From contig NC_088708.1 of assembly GCF_963576615.1 (NCBI RefSeq), forward strand, positions 7,006,001 through 7,070,000: a stretch of 64,000 bases of DNA, given 5' to 3'. Below, in pieces: positions 35,584-48,307 of this stretch. Made by a program: the position numbers and the translations under genes. The stretch is from Watersipora subatra. Lineage: Eukaryota > Bryozoa > Gymnolaemata > Cheilostomatida > Watersiporidae. A model generated the notes under the pieces. The model was given only the letters and a program-made list of their open reading frames with translations. It was not told where the DNA came from and did not search any database. Every line of letters starts with the position of its first letter. Position 1 is the stretch's first letter.

Positions 35584-38500
35584 CTATAAAACCTGTACTT
35601 AAATGCCATCTTTATTTGAACATCACCCCTATTTGAGCACCACTATGGAAAAAAGGTTGAAAAATAGAGCGCCACCCTTTAATTGAACGCCACTTATATT
35701 TGAACGCCACTCGGCATTCTTTGATCTTTACGAACCCAAAATAGTAAGTGATCAGTAGAAAAGTGTCCACAAAATTATACTAAAAATGACTCGATTACAT
35801 CAATAATAATTAATTCGTTTGTTGTTTCTGTTCGTATCAAACTCTGTTTCCCGAGTCTTGACGGTTTTTTCGTTAAAACTTTCGATGCGGCACTATAGAA
35901 ATAATTAATAACTGTATCAGGCTAATAGTATAGTTCCTTTTTTAATGCGGTTTTGATAATTCAATGTACATGTATGTGGGAAAATTTTTTACATTTATGA
36001 TGAAAAATGTGCTACTATGTATTTTGAGGCTAACGTGTGGATGCTATTTTGATTACACATGGTTTCTCTTAATTTGCGCTAGAAGTTTCTATCCAAAATG
36101 GCATCACGTAAAAGTTTTGCTCTACTAAAAAATTGTTTGAACCATAGATACAATCAACCATTACTATATCTATGGTTTGAACGCTAATATTGACTAGCTC
36201 AGCTGTGCAGAAAATGAACTGAGGCCAGAAGACATTGTGGAAGGTATTGAACAGCCAGAAGAATATGAAATGGTTCTAAAAAGAAGCAACAATCAGAACG
36301 CAACTGGCCGAATAAAAGAAGCTAATATTTCTGTTAGCTTCTGTTAATTTTTGTTTTAAAATGTTAATTTTTGTTTCTGAGTGCATTATAATTATAGTTT
36401 GTTTATGTCACTTGTTCTTAAATATATATTTGTAGCATTTAATAAATCATTATTATTATAAAACTTATAAATTTGCAGATTTATAACATATTATTTGATA
36501 GCATCATTGCGATTATATACACTCAATTTACAATGGATCGACGCTTGTAACTCCTGTACTATCGTGCATAAAAAACCAGTTTTGGCTGCAAACTGTAGCA
36601 ACATATCGATGAGTGTAATGAGCTTTTATGTAACCTCGTTGAATATAATTATAAAATGACAATATGCCTCCAAATATAACATGAAATTAAAAACATTAAA
36701 ACTCCAACGATTTGAAATGCAGGTTATAAGATCATCATAGGTTAACTGCAAGCAATAGAACTCAACCGGTAGAGAGACTACGTGTCATCTTTCTCATGCA
36801 TATTTATTTAAAGATGTAGTTGCGTCAAAAATGAAATTAGGACCCATAAAAGGCTAAAACATCAGCTACAATTTGATGCCATTTTTGTCTTTGTAGACCA
36901 ACCCTGTCCAGAGATATATGCGTTTGAATGAGGCCCTCTTTTAAAAAGCTCACGTTCCAGCGGGTGCCAATTTCGTGACGTCACTAGCTTGTTTTCTGAA
37001 ACGAAACCACGAGCGATAAATATGAGGTCGCTTCGTTAGCCAATCACGATCGCGAAATTTTTATATAGACCGTAATAAATGTTATCACTCGTAAAACGCG
37101 TTGTCTGTGATCTCGAAGATTCTCATCGCTAGAGAATTCATGCTCATCGTTACTGATTCAACGCGTTTCAACAATTACTAAGTTATACATAGTTTTAAAA
37201 TGGCTTCAAGTTCGAGCGACCGCTACTCAGAGTTATCTGAGCAACGTTTAGTAAAAGATTAGAGTAGACAGCCTATGGCCAAAGCTGACAGGCGTCAGCA
37301 GCGTTTTGCTGCAGAAGAAGACAGAATGGAGGTAAATTAACTTAGAGTCTTCTATACTTTAGTAAATGTAATATTTTTTATAGTCATAAATACATATACT
37401 AATTAATAAAATGATAATTCTTTGCTATCTCCAATCATCGTTTCATAGCTTATCTGCCGTTTTACCTAGCTATAATATTTTTTCGAATTTTCTTTGGTAA
37501 ATTAGAGTCATGATTACAAATTATTTTCACACGTAGGAAGTGGGTAAAATCGATTGATCATTGCAAATCTTTAATTTCCAGAACCAAAGCTTCGAATCGT
37601 TGGCTTGGCGTACTTGTGCCTTTATTAAATGTTTATTCGTTTTTAAAATTACACTCGCAATCTATTTAACTCCCAATTTGGAAGCTGTCAATAGATACGC
37701 TTTAGAATGACATATCTATGAATGACATAATTATTGCATCTACTTTGTTTACATTTACTTGTTTTACTGATTACAGAATGTTTATGTCGTCCCACCAGCC
37801 GAAGAAGCTTTGTCAGTGTGGAAACTGCTATAAAGGAGAAAGCAAGACTTGAATGCGTGCTGGATGATGTTTTGTTTGAGTTTGTTGCAGTAGATGAATT
37901 TGTCTTATTGTATCAGCTAATACTATGTGAGTGGCCACGACTTGATGAATATTTTTAATAAAAGCTTTATGCCGAGATGAAAATATTTTTGCTTGTAAAA
38001 ATTATATAATAAAATAATATTGTTGAAGATAATGCAAAACATGATTTGCAGAATATTGTAGTGAATCGGATATGGTATATGGGTGTCCGCAGAACTGGAG
38101 AATGTGAGTTCAAATCCAGTTTGCAGCAGACTTCTCATCCTTAAAACTCTATCCCTGTCTATATTCTTTTCAAAGAGGTGGCTTGCTAGTAGTAAGAAAC
38201 TAGTACGTAGGCAATAGGTAATAGGCGACATAATGTGGGCGGGGCTTATGGGAGGCTGTATATCGTTTATATGGGTAGCTGCAGAACTGTGCTGATACAA
38301 AGACCGCGTTCTGCATAAAGTGACTAGACAGAATTACCGTAGACCGGTAGAATTGGTAGTCGGTACCCAAATGTGTACACAAGATTTGGAGAAAGTGAGT
38401 AGAACAAACTTTCAATTTTCGTTATTTGAGGCCTTTTAAACATTCATAATAATGCATCTGTAGCAGGATTTAAAATTTTATTCTAGCCAACACGAGCAAA

Positions 38501-41500
38501 TACAAAATAAGATATATGCCAATAGAGCCGCGTAAGACTAGACTTTTATCGCAAATAGCCGATGTGAATACGAGAGATAGAGAGAGGTTGCCAAATGCGT
38601 GACATCATTTTTGGCGAGGCTGGGCACGTTTTTGTGGCCTGAGCGTTTTTACGGTGATCAGATTTTTTCGGTTTTAATCTTCAAATATCTTGGCAATGCG
38701 ATCGCGTAACACAACAAACAACATATCAACTGATAGAGAAAAAAAAATGCTTTCTTTTAAGATCAACTTAAATTTTGACGCAACTACATCTTTAAAGATC
38801 TAAAATAAGTCGGAGGTAAGTTAGCAAATTTCTTGCATCCAAAAGGGTTAATGTCACACCCCCGACGGAAAGTGTAAAATATAGGGGACAATTGATTCAC
38901 CCACCGAAAGGGTTAAATTTATCTTTCTCAGCATTCTGATTAGGTGTTTTGAAAAGTACAACACCACACTTTATTTGAATTTCACCTCTAATAAAGGTCC
39001 ACTCTAAGGGAAAGGTTGAAAAGTAGCGCGCCATGGCGTTCAAATAAATTTTGTATGGTGTGTAAAGTTGAAAAGATACCACCTTTTTCTACTTTGTGTC
39101 AAATTTGAATTTGGACTTTGCCATTTGATTATAAGACTAGAACTTCCATGAGATGTCAATTAGGCAGTTTTATTGCAGCCATGTTGCAATTTGTATAAAT
39201 TGATTCAGAGTAACTTTACAAGTTGAACAGGTTTCATGTGTTCAAATCGTCTAAAATTAGAATACACGTTTCATTGCAAAAGATTGAAACATGTTAAAAA
39301 ATTATCAGTTTCAAGCATTGCTGACTATTGCCATTTTACAATATGAACATGACAGCTATCTTGCCTGACACAAGCAGACTATATAGCTTTAGCATTAATC
39401 TGTATAGATTACTGAGCTAGTGACAGAACACATATAATAATCAATTGGTAGTTAATTATTGTTACTAGGTTAAACAGTAAACAACTATAAACATGGTCCT
39501 ATAAACATGAGATACAAAACAAATAATTTGATCATCAGTCTGCACTGATATCCACAGTAAAAATCACTCCACTTGATTACACAATCAATGCTGCCGCTTG
39601 TGCTGGCATGCTGCCTTACACATGTTATAACTTCAAGTTTAATGCACTTTCGGTATAATGATTAAACATCGTACTGCTTTATTGTAATCTGAAAGATATT
39701 TTTGCGAAATAAAGTCAATTCATATGGAATATGTCTGTATGATCAGTTAAACATGTCAAAGTCAAACTCTTATGAAAAAGACAAGAAAAGGGAGGCAACT
39801 GGCAAAACAAAAGACTTATATCGAGTGTAGATCAAAATGTTAGCTCCTAAATTTCCTGAAAGACTTTTCACTCCTTCAATTATTAGTTACTAGTTACCAG
39901 TTACTAGGTCTCAACAATAATATACTATCTTCTGACACTCTTGCTGCCCGATTATATCTATACTGCAAGAAGGTATATATACTACAAATTTATACACATT
40001 GTCCACACTGATGTACATGCTAAATGCTAGTATGCAAGCTATACACTGCTATAAATACTATACACTGCTATAAATACTATACACTGCTATAAATACTATA
40101 CACTGCTATAACTACTATAATTATACCAATATATTCAATACACACGCTACACACGAATAACCATGCAATATTCTGGTATATATCAGATGACTAAACCAAC
40201 TAGACATACTTCTGCTGACTCTACTTTCAGGTTCCGCGCCTTGATTAGCCTTGCTATTGCGCACAGGGACCTCATCATCACCTTCCCTGGAGTGACATTT
40301 TTTATTTTTTTTTCTATTTCTCTTGTCTTTTTATACTGTTAGAAACACTCTTCACATTATTTTTTGAGGTTATATTATAGATGAAAATAAACAAACAAAC
40401 AAACATGTTATGCCCTGGTATATGCTACACAAATTACACACACTGTTTGCTACACAATTAAACCCGCTCGCTGTATTTGTTTGCGCAGATGTAGAAATAT
40501 TTGAGCTCCTCGTCAAAGAGTTTCCTGTTCAGCTCTTCCGTAATGTGGAATCACAAGAAACCCTCTTACATATTGCTGTTGCAAGACAAGATTTCAAAGG
40601 TAATACAAAATCTTTGAATACCTCACGCCACCACTATGGAATTTAAGCTATCTGCTACTTGCGTTGGCATATTGACAGATAATGCTCTGTACACTTGATT
40701 AAAGGGGCCAAACTCATCTTGAAACTTTGGAGGGAGCATTCGGAGGTAGTTTTGCATAAATACATCCATGTACCTTACGGGAGCAGCGAATCTCAGAACG
40801 ATGGCTGCCTCAAGGTTGAACTTCCTCTTTCTATGGCTGCCTGGAATGGAGATAAAAAAATGATAGACCTTTTGCTTGAGAATGGAGCATCTATGAAGAG
40901 AACCAACAGTTGTGGTCAAAATGTGTTCCACAGCTTAGTGCAAGTAAGTAACTGTTTTGATTGGATCTAATGTTCGGAAAACATGAAAAATGAACCGTAA
41001 ATGGTACCTAAAGTGTAGTTAAGTACCCTTCGGACTCTGCAATTGGAAACAACAAATAAACAATAAGAAGTTGCAGGTGCATTTTATGTTTTACACTCGA
41101 TAACCTAGTGGAGTTTGAAAACTCTTCTTAGAGAGGTTCTCAGCAAACGAAATGTTTGTGTGTTGGGATGGCAATACAAAAAGATGTATCTCATGGTATC
41201 TCGATATCTCTAGAGGTGAGATGAGCACAGTCTATTTTAACATATTTATCATTTAGGCATATAAAGCATACTTCATTTCAGTTTATGCCTGCAATAAGTA
41301 GCTTTGGTATCAAACGCAATTAGAGACTCAGACAAACCCAAAGTGTTTCTGAAGTACTCTTGTAAAGGTGCACCAGTTTCTCTTCTCTGGCTCTCTACTA
41401 CCGGTCTCTGTATTACAGATGATATCTGATCCAAATAGTCAAGGAGAGCTCGAAAAGATAATAGAGACCTTTCAACACTTAATTAAAAAAGCAGAACCTA

Positions 41501-43095
41501 AAAAAGATGTGATTTTTAAAAAAACATCTCAAACTCAACCAGAGCAAGCAAAGAACGGGTCTCAAACTCCAGCAAAAGAAATGAAAGATGGTACCCAAAC
41601 ACCAAAAGTAGAACCGGATGTGACGCAACAGAAGTGGCCAAATTTAAATTTGCGTGATCTTGCATACATGCTGAATGAAAAAGACAAAGATGGCTACACA
41701 CCCCTCACCTTATCAGCCAAAGTTGGTTGCAAGCAACTATTCGAAATCATAGTCAACTCTGATGTTTATAGGCTAGCAGACATCGATGAAGAGACATCAG
41801 TGTCTAATGTTTATTTCCACGACATAACGGAAATAGATAGTTGCCTGGCCGATCCTGGTAAATCTGCTATAGAGCTCATCATGATTGGTAGTGGAGAAAA
41901 AGAAAGAAACTACTATGAACTAGCAGAGGTTTGTCCAGTCCTTGAGATAATTCGAGAGAAATGGCAAAGCTATAAATGGCGGTATATTGGTTGGGGGTTG
42001 GTCCACTTTGTCTTGATGTTGTTTTACACAATCTTCACTACTAAAACAACACCAGTTCCATCCTTCTACAAAGTTGATGTGGGAAATTTCGTAACCAGTT
42101 TGCTGATGTCTATCTACTCGATGGGGTTGACTATTTATGAATTCAGGCTACTGATACTGCTGCTGAAACGAGATCGACCCCTTGATTGGCTTAACCCAAA
42201 TAAAAATAGAAATATACCCTATACAATACTATTACTATCTTTTGGCCTATGTACATTTTCAACTTTCGTGTTACAGTTTTTTAGGGAAGAGTGGGCAATG
42301 CCAACAAAATCACTGAGCCTTCTGACTGGATGGTTATTCATGCTATTCTTTACTCGAGGTGCAAAGCCTTTCAGCTCTTTCACCGTTATGATGCAACTTG
42401 CTCTAGGAGATGTATTAAAGTTTGCTGTAGTTTATATCTGCATTCTCATACCATACGCTGCCTCAATGACAATATTACACAGAACTTCCGCAGAACAGCC
42501 CAATCAATTTAGTAACTTCTGGAACTCTGCACTTACCATGTTCTCATTAATGCTTGGATTAGCAGATCTTGATGCAACTTTTCCAAATGTGAAATATTCT
42601 GGACTCGGCATCTTTTTATACATTGCTTTTCTCATAACTTCCTATATCTTGCTACTTAACATGGTAATTGCCATTCTCTCTGACACCTGTACACAAGTGT
42701 CAAGTATTAAGCAAGACCAATGGCATCTACAAAAGCTGGGGATCATTTTGTTCATAGAGTCTCACATTCCCAAGCAATGCCGAAAAATATGTGGGAAGAA
42801 TCCGCCCTTTTCGAACAAAAGATCCCCTGAACCACAAACTCCAAAACAGGTAGATGAATTTATTCTTCAAGAGCCAATACGCTCGCGAGTACATACTCAA
42901 GACACTTCAGGCCGCCGCTATCTTAAAAGGAGGACACTAACTCAGCGAACAATGAAGGAATTTTCAACGGCTAATGAGGTAGCTAAAGCACTAGGTTGGA
43001 TAAAGAAGAAACCTTCAAGATCTAACACTTGGGTTGATATGTCACAACTGAATAAGAAAACGAACAAAGCCAAAGCTGCAAAAAATATTCCTTAA
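34702..43095 (+). CDS. TRPV-like cation channel, gene 3
   Basis: Proposed exons: 34702-34712, 35193-35401, 40489-40599, 40705-40943 and 41419-43095. Phases agree and sum to 749 codons with the TAA stop, about 748 aa. Exon 2 reads KFNRSLTKAIKNENLKKVEI, exon 3 VEIFELLVKEFPVQLFRNVE then QETLLHIAVARQDFK, and exon 4 LPLSMAAWNGDKKMIDLLLE; all are ankyrin-like. Splice sites are AG/GT (donors GTGAGT, GTAAGAA, GTAATA, GTAAGTAA) and coincide with gene 1. Intron 2 is about 5 kb, because element E3 with F1 nested in it (35584-39057) sits inside. A retroposon-like insert (40180-40405) lies just before exon 3. No disabling change is seen. It is the intact sister of gene 1 in a direct tandem array. Confidence 0.85.
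35110..35154. repeat. (AAT)n microsatellite
   Basis: An aataat run with three aattaa interruptions, in intron 1 of TRPV-like gene 3. Copies 1 and 2 have only a few units at this place. Confidence 0.9.
35584..39057 (+). mobile_element. Family E element, copy E3, split by F1
   Basis: It starts ctataaaacctgtacttaaa and ends near the inverse of the family end (ttcaaataaattttgtatgg). It shares the E-family ORF piece PEDIVEGIEQPEEYEMVLKR (about 36222-36281). At 36813-38790 it is interrupted by F1; the E sequence resumes at tttaaagatctaaaataag, exactly as in E4 (60175 on). It lies in intron 2 of TRPV-like gene 3 at the same site as E2 in copy 2. Confidence 0.75.
36813..38790 (+). mobile_element. 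Family F element, copy F1, inserted in E3
   Basis: The ends are gatgtagttgcgtcaaaa and its inverse ttttgacgcaactacatc. The flanking tttaaa (or tttaaagat, depending on where the end is placed) is duplicated, so the target repeat is 6-9 bp. Inside is a short ORF (37200) MASSSSDRYSELSEQRLVKD ending in TAG, followed by PMAKADRRQQRFAAEEDRME and a donor. Near 37779 another frame reads KKLCQCGNCYKGE, resembling the C-x-C-G-x-C of a zinc-binding domain also found next to P2X7-like tails. A tRNA-like piece lies near 38070-38118 (B box gagttcaaatcc). The class is uncertain. Confidence 0.65.
40041..40115. repeat. 18-bp tandem repeat, about 4 units
   Basis: The unit is atacactgctataaatact. It lies in intron 2 of TRPV-like gene 3. 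Gene 1 has only one comparable unit (about 20735). Confidence 0.85.
40180..40405 (+). mobile_element. Possible 3' tail of a LINE or SINE
   Basis: About 225 bp absent from the matching intron of gene 1. It includes caggttccgcgccttgatta, then T-rich sequence, and ends in (aaac)n. An A-rich simple tail on an insertion suggests retroposition. No clean target duplication was found. Confidence 0.4.
41419..43095 (+). CDS. TRPV-like gene 3, terminal exon with channel domain
   Basis: The exon starts MISDPNSQGELEK after AG at 41417-41418 (residue about 191) and ends at TAA. Order as in gene 1: a Lys/Gln/Thr-rich linker with TQTP motifs (shorter than gene 1), an ankyrin repeat DKDGYTPLTLSAKVGCKQLF, six membrane segments (S1 GWGLVHFVLMLFYTIFT; S5 LKFAVVYICILIPYAASM; S6 LYIAFLITSYILLLNMVIAI), a pore with MLGLADLDATFPN, and a TRP box QWHLQKLGIILFIES. 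The pore to S6 stretch is almost identical to gene 1, while the S2-S3 loop and the last 35 residues differ. The tail ends in lysine-rich NKKTNKAKAAKNIP rather than gene 1's TSKKLTMVETA. Confidence 0.93.
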   Translation: MISDPNSQGELEKIIETFQHLIKKAEPKKDVIFKKTSQTQPEQAKNGSQTPAKEMKDGTQTPKVEPDVTQQKWPNLNLRDLAYMLNEKDKDGYTPLTLSAKVGCKQLFEIIVNSDVYRLADIDEETSVSNVYFHDITEIDSCLADPGKSAIELIMIGSGEKERNYYELAEVCPVLEIIREKWQSYKWRYIGWGLVHFVLMLFYTIFTTKTTPVPSFYKVDVGNFVTSLLMSIYSMGLTIYEFRLLILLLKRDRPLDWLNPNKNRNIPYTILLLSFGLCTFSTFVLQFFREEWAMPTKSLSLLTGWLFMLFFTRGAKPFSSFTVMMQLALGDVLKFAVVYICILIPYAASMTILHRTSAEQPNQFSNFWNSALTMFSLMLGLADLDATFPNVKYSGLGIFLYIAFLITSYILLLNMVIAILSDTCTQVSSIKQDQWHLQKLGIILFIESHIPKQCRKICGKNPPFSNKRSPEPQTPKQVDEFILQEPIRSRVHTQDTSGRRYLKRRTLTQRTMKEFSTANEVAKALGWIKKKPSRSNTWVDMSQLNKKTNKAKAAKNIP

Positions 43096-45037
43096 TGGAA
43101 TGCGAATATAGATTAGGTTACATGCAGGAAAAATGATTGTGAGCGTATTTAAAGTTTTTTTAGTAAATAAGTATTGATTCAGATTGATTTAACGACATAA
43201 ATAGAGGATAATATCTCCTATTTATATTATTTATCAACCATATTATGGTTGATTAAAAACTTTTGTGTTCTAAGGTTGAGATGTTGACTAATATATTTTT
43301 ACGTGCGTGTGTTTGCTTGCAGCATTGATTCGGTTTATTATAGAAACGTACATGTATGAGTTGAGTTTTATAGTCAGCTTGTTTGCATTAAAAACTTGCT
43401 AGAAGTACTGCTATGAAATTAGTCTCAAAGCTATTTATTAAGGCATAGTATCCTTTAAAAGATTGAATGTAAAAATGTCCATTAACAATTTTTATTGTTT
43501 ATCAAATCCAAATCCTAAATCCCTTTATATTTTCAAACCCATAATCACTTTCACACTTGTCCAAATTGAATCAAATGAAAACTGGCTCGAATCATTTCAA
43601 AGTAGATTTGTTTTATATATTCCAATATTTGAACTCCCTTTGATATGGACACAGCTCTGTTATATATGTTATATCAATCATTGCTGTTTCTTTTTATTTT
43701 GTAGTTTTAGTATAAAAAACCTTTCATTATTTTATTAGAATTTTCATTTCTCCCTGTTCTGGTTTTGCATTATCCCAATTACAAAAATCACTTTGGTTAC
43801 CATCATATTTTTGAGATCTATATTAAGGCATCTATACTTGAGAGCCACTTTACTTAGTCTAGGAGGAATCACCAATCTGATGAGCTCCCTGACTCTGTTG
43901 CTGACATTGTCTTGCTAGAATAGACATAAAACATAACCTTAAACTGCATTTCGAAGGTTATCCTCACCTTGATATGTAGACAGGGAGCAATTTAACACAG
44001 CCTCAGAGCTTTGGGTTCATATGACTTGCAGGTGCATCTCGTTATCTCACAGATTACAAGATTTGGGTATTTGGCCAACACTTTTATCTAGTTGTTGTTC
44101 TTTTGATAAATGTACAAACTTGAAATCCAAATCATAACCTTTGAACATGGTGTTTTTTGTCAAACAACAAGCACATTATAGTTAAAATGGACTCAGCTAT
44201 GCTGCCTGTGAGACAGCTAAAGTGCTCCGAGGGAGCAATAAGTATGTGCCAGTCAAGCATTGTGAACTGAAACTTGTCCTTATGATGACCAGTGACTCCA
44301 AGGGCCATATTGACACACCTTAGTCTACTCTACTACGATTCAATAAGCCGCCAGATAACTTGTCTTAATGTTGATGGAAATGAAAGCAGTATGCCTGACC
44401 ATGTAAAATCACCCATAATAAACTGTCGAATATTCTCAATAGTCAATGTTAGTTGCCAAAGCAACTAGCATTGCTTGGCTATTTAATAAAAGTTATGGTA
44501 TGCCAAGCTGTGGTGTGTGAACAAACTAAAGAAATGAATCATTTATGTGTCTGCACTATAAATGGTACAGGAATAAAACACCAGTTTTTACACAACAAAT
44601 AGTACTTGTTCCGTGATAGTTAGTTTGTAGTTGTTTTCACAATACTGTAGAGTTTCAAATGAGCCTAAAGCACTTTTGTTTGTGGTATAATAATAGCCTA
44701 GGCTGAGCTTTGTAGCCAGCACTGGTCAGCGTCTTATAAGTCTCATGTTTTTCATCAATATATGGACAAGACAGTTGCAGCTATATATATATAAGAGCTT
44801 GAATTTGCTGAAAACATCGCTGCCAACCTACAAAACCAAGCTCTGTGACACACCACACTTAAAACCGTGGACAGCTACTCGGTAAAGGGTCCAAGTCATT
44901 ATTGATGCAAACAATGCAAAAACAACCTCGACAACCGTCTGTTGGTTAGCAAAATTGTACTTGACGGTCATTATGATATAAGATGCGTTATATCTAGATA
45001 AGATTATTATTATTAGATGTTATACTATTATATATAC
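43096..45037. other. TRPV gene 3 flank, then no feature recognised
   Basis: Sequence up to about 43420 matches the flank of gene 1 (23850-24005; agcattgattcggtttatta), so the duplication unit includes about 300 bp of 3' flank. From 43430 to 45000 I see no exon or repeat end. At 45019-45053 an almost perfect AT palindrome (centre tatatacatgtatata) directly precedes the satellite. Confidence 0.4.
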
Positions 45038-47261
45038 ATGTATATATAGTATAACTAGATGAGCTATAGTATTACTAGATAAGATATAGTATTACTAGAT
45101 GAGATGTAGTATTACTAGATGAGATATAGTATTACTAGTTAAAATATAGTATTACTAGATGAGATATAGTATTACTAGATGAGATATAGTACTACTAAAT
45201 GAGATGTAGTATTACTAGATGAGATATAGTATTACTAGATGAGAAATAGTATTACTAGATGAGATATAATATTACTAGATGAGATATAGTATTACTAGAT
45301 GAGATATAGTATTACTAGATAAGATATAGTACTACTAGATGAGATATAGTATTACTAGATAGGATATAGTATTACTAGATGAGATATAGTATTACTAGAT
45401 GAGATATAGTATTACTAGATAGGATATAGTATTACTAAATGAGATATAGTATTACTAGATGAGATATAGTATTACTAGATGAGATATAGTATTACTAGAT
45501 GCGATGTAGTATTACTAGATGAGATATAATATTACTAGATGAGATATAGTATTACTAGATAAGATATAGTATTACTAGATGAGATATAGTATTACTAGAT
45601 AGGATATAGTATTACTAGATGAGATATAGTATTACTAGACGAGATATAATATTACTAGATGAGATATAGTATTACTAGATAAGATATAGTATTACTAGAT
45701 GAGATATAGTATTACTAGATAGGATATAGTATTACTAGATGAGATATAGTATTACTAGATAAGATATAGTATTACTAGATGAGATATAGTATTACTAGAT
45801 AGGATATAGTATTACTAGATGAGATATAGTATTACTAGATGAGATATAGTATTACTAGATAGAATATAGTATTACTAAATGAGATATAGTATTACTAGAT
45901 GAGATATAGTATTACTAGATGAGATATAGTATTACTAGATGCGATATAGTATTACTAGATGCGATATAGTATTACTAGATAGGATATAGTATTACTAGAT
46001 GAGATATAGTATTACTAGATGAGATATAGTATTACTAGATAGGATATAGTATTACTAGATGAGATATAGTATTACTAGATGAGATATAGTATTACTAGAT
46101 AAGATATAGTATTACTAGATGAGATATAGTATTACTAGATGAGATATAGTATTACTAGATAAAATATAGTATTACTAGATGAGATATAGTATTACTAGAT
46201 AAAATATAGTATTACTAGATGAGATATAGTATTACTAGATAGGATATAGTATTACTAAATGAGATATAGTAGTACTAGATGAGATATAGTATTGCTAGAT
46301 AGAATATAGTATTACTAAATGAGATAGAGTATTACTAGATGAGATATAGTATTACTAGATGAGATATAGTATTACTAGATGCGATATAGTATTACTAGAT
46401 GCGATATAGTATTACTAGATAGGATATAGTATTACTAGATAAGATATAGTATTACTAGATGAGATATAGTATTACTAGATAGGATATAGTATTACTAGAT
46501 GAGATATAGTATTACTAGATAGGATATAGTATTACTAAATGAGATATAGTATTACTAGATGAGATAGAGTATTACTAGATGAGATATAGTATTACTAGAT
46601 GCGATGTAGTATTACTAGATGAGATATAGTATTACTAGTTAAAATATAGTATTATTAGATGAGATATAGTATTACTAGATGAGATATAGTATTACTAGAT
46701 GCGATATAGTATTACTAGATGCGATATAGTATTACTAGATAGGATATAGTATTACTAGATGAGATATAGTATTACTAGATGAGATATAGTATTACTAGAT
46801 AGGATATAGTATTACTAGATGAGATATAGTATTACTAGATAGGATATAGTATTACTAAATGAGATATAGTATTACTAGATGAGATAGAGTATTACTAGAT
46901 GAGATATAGTATTACTAGATGCGATGTAGTATTACTAGATGAGATATAGTATTACTAGTTAAAATATAGTATTACTAGATGAGATATAGTATTACTAGAT
47001 GAGATATAGTACTACTAAATGAGATGTAGTATTACTAGATGAGATATAGTATTACTAGATAGGATATAGTATTACTAGATAAGATATAGTATTACTAGAT
47101 GAAATATAGTATTACTAGATGAGATATAGTATTACTAGATGAGATATAGTATTACTAGATAAGATATAGTATTACTAGTTAAGATATAGTATAACTAGAT
47201 AAGATATAGTATTACTAGATAGGATATAGTATTACTAGATAAGATATAGTATTACTAGATA
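45038..47261. repeat. 20-bp satellite array
   Basis: About 110 tandem units of gagatatagtattactagat, all 20 bp in phase. Variants fall mainly in the first three bases (gag, agg, aag, gcg) plus rarer changes (aaatat, gatgtag). Strings of variant units recur in the same order; for example the run with gcgatgtag, gagatatag and ttaaaatatag appears near 46600 and again near 46920, and a related run near 45090. That indicates expansion by multi-unit blocks. The array continues on the far side of insertions at 49532-49557 and 54740-54830. Confidence 0.97.
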
Positions 47262-47269
47262 TGATATAG

Positions 47270-48297
47270 TAGAGTTGCCCCGATTTTGGTATCGGAATCG
47301 GTATCGGTGCCGATATGAGTGTCAAGTATCTGAATCGGTATCGGCCTATCTTTTCTTAAAAAATCTGAACCTTCCGATACTTTTTACAGATCAACCATTT
47401 AGCAGAAAACTGTATTTTAGCTTGCTATATTAATAAAAAATCATCAGCTGTAAGCTTTTTTAATTTTACTTAATGAATTTCAGGCCTGCCACACAATTTA
47501 TTTCATGTCTATAGCCTGATCAACACAGCGAAGGAAACTTTTTAGCCAGAACGTAAACAAAAAGTGTGGTATTTCCCAATTACAGCGATAGGTTTTATTG
47601 CAAGCAATCACGAACAAGATAACAAAAGTGGGAAACAAGAACGCAGTGTAATATTTCTATTTACTAGCATTACGAAAGTAATTTAAACAGTCGACGCATA
47701 AAAGTTATCCATCACTCTCTTGATCCTGACGATACAATGGATCGTTTGTATTATACAAAAAACGGTAACCCCAGTGGCGTATCGGTATGTAGCCTGTCCT
47801 CCAACATCTGTTGCAAGGGAATCCCCCTTTTGTACGCTCGGCTACATTGATAATGATGGAAGAAAAGAGACGTCTTACTGAGATAATTGAATCACTAACG
47901 GTTTTTAAAAGAAACATTGATTTGCTCTAAACTTGTACAGGCACAGCAGTTCATCCAACAATAAAAGAGGGACTTCGGTATCACAGATAGAACTGTACCA
48001 CTAACAGTAATTACCTTTATTTACAAATTACAAGAAACATGGACTGTTTTGTTACTACATGCACGGTATGTCAGTATGTGAATATGTATATATTTTTTCC
48101 ATAAATGCAAACAAATAAATACAATAATATTCATGTTTTCTTTGCATTATGTTTGTATTTGCATAATAAAATGAGCTACTATCTATGCAACACAAAAGAT
48201 CTGAATCGGTATCTGAATCGGATTATTTTTCAATTAGGATCGGTATATCGGATCGGTATCTGAATCGGCTGGTGAATTTAGAATCGGGGCATCTCTA
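47270..48297. mobile_element. hAT-like nonautonomous element, copy C1
   Basis: The ends TAGAGTTGCCCCGATT and the inverse of TAGAGATGCCCCGATT are flanked by direct 8-bp repeats tgatatag (47262-47269 and 48298-48305). Arms are rich in atcggtatcgg in both orientations. Copy C2 at 50549-51565 is nearly the same and has its own 8-bp duplication. Both have a middle block with an open frame of about 30 codons (LGYIDNDGRKRRLTEIIESL in C2, frameshifted in C1), too short to classify. An 8-bp duplication and a TAG start fit hAT. Confidence 0.85.
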
Positions 48298-48307
48298 TGA
48301 TATAGTA

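Noticed and set aside
45038..47261. CRISPR-like array
   Set aside because: The units are contiguous 20-bp repeats with no unique spacers, in a eukaryotic genome. It is a satellite.
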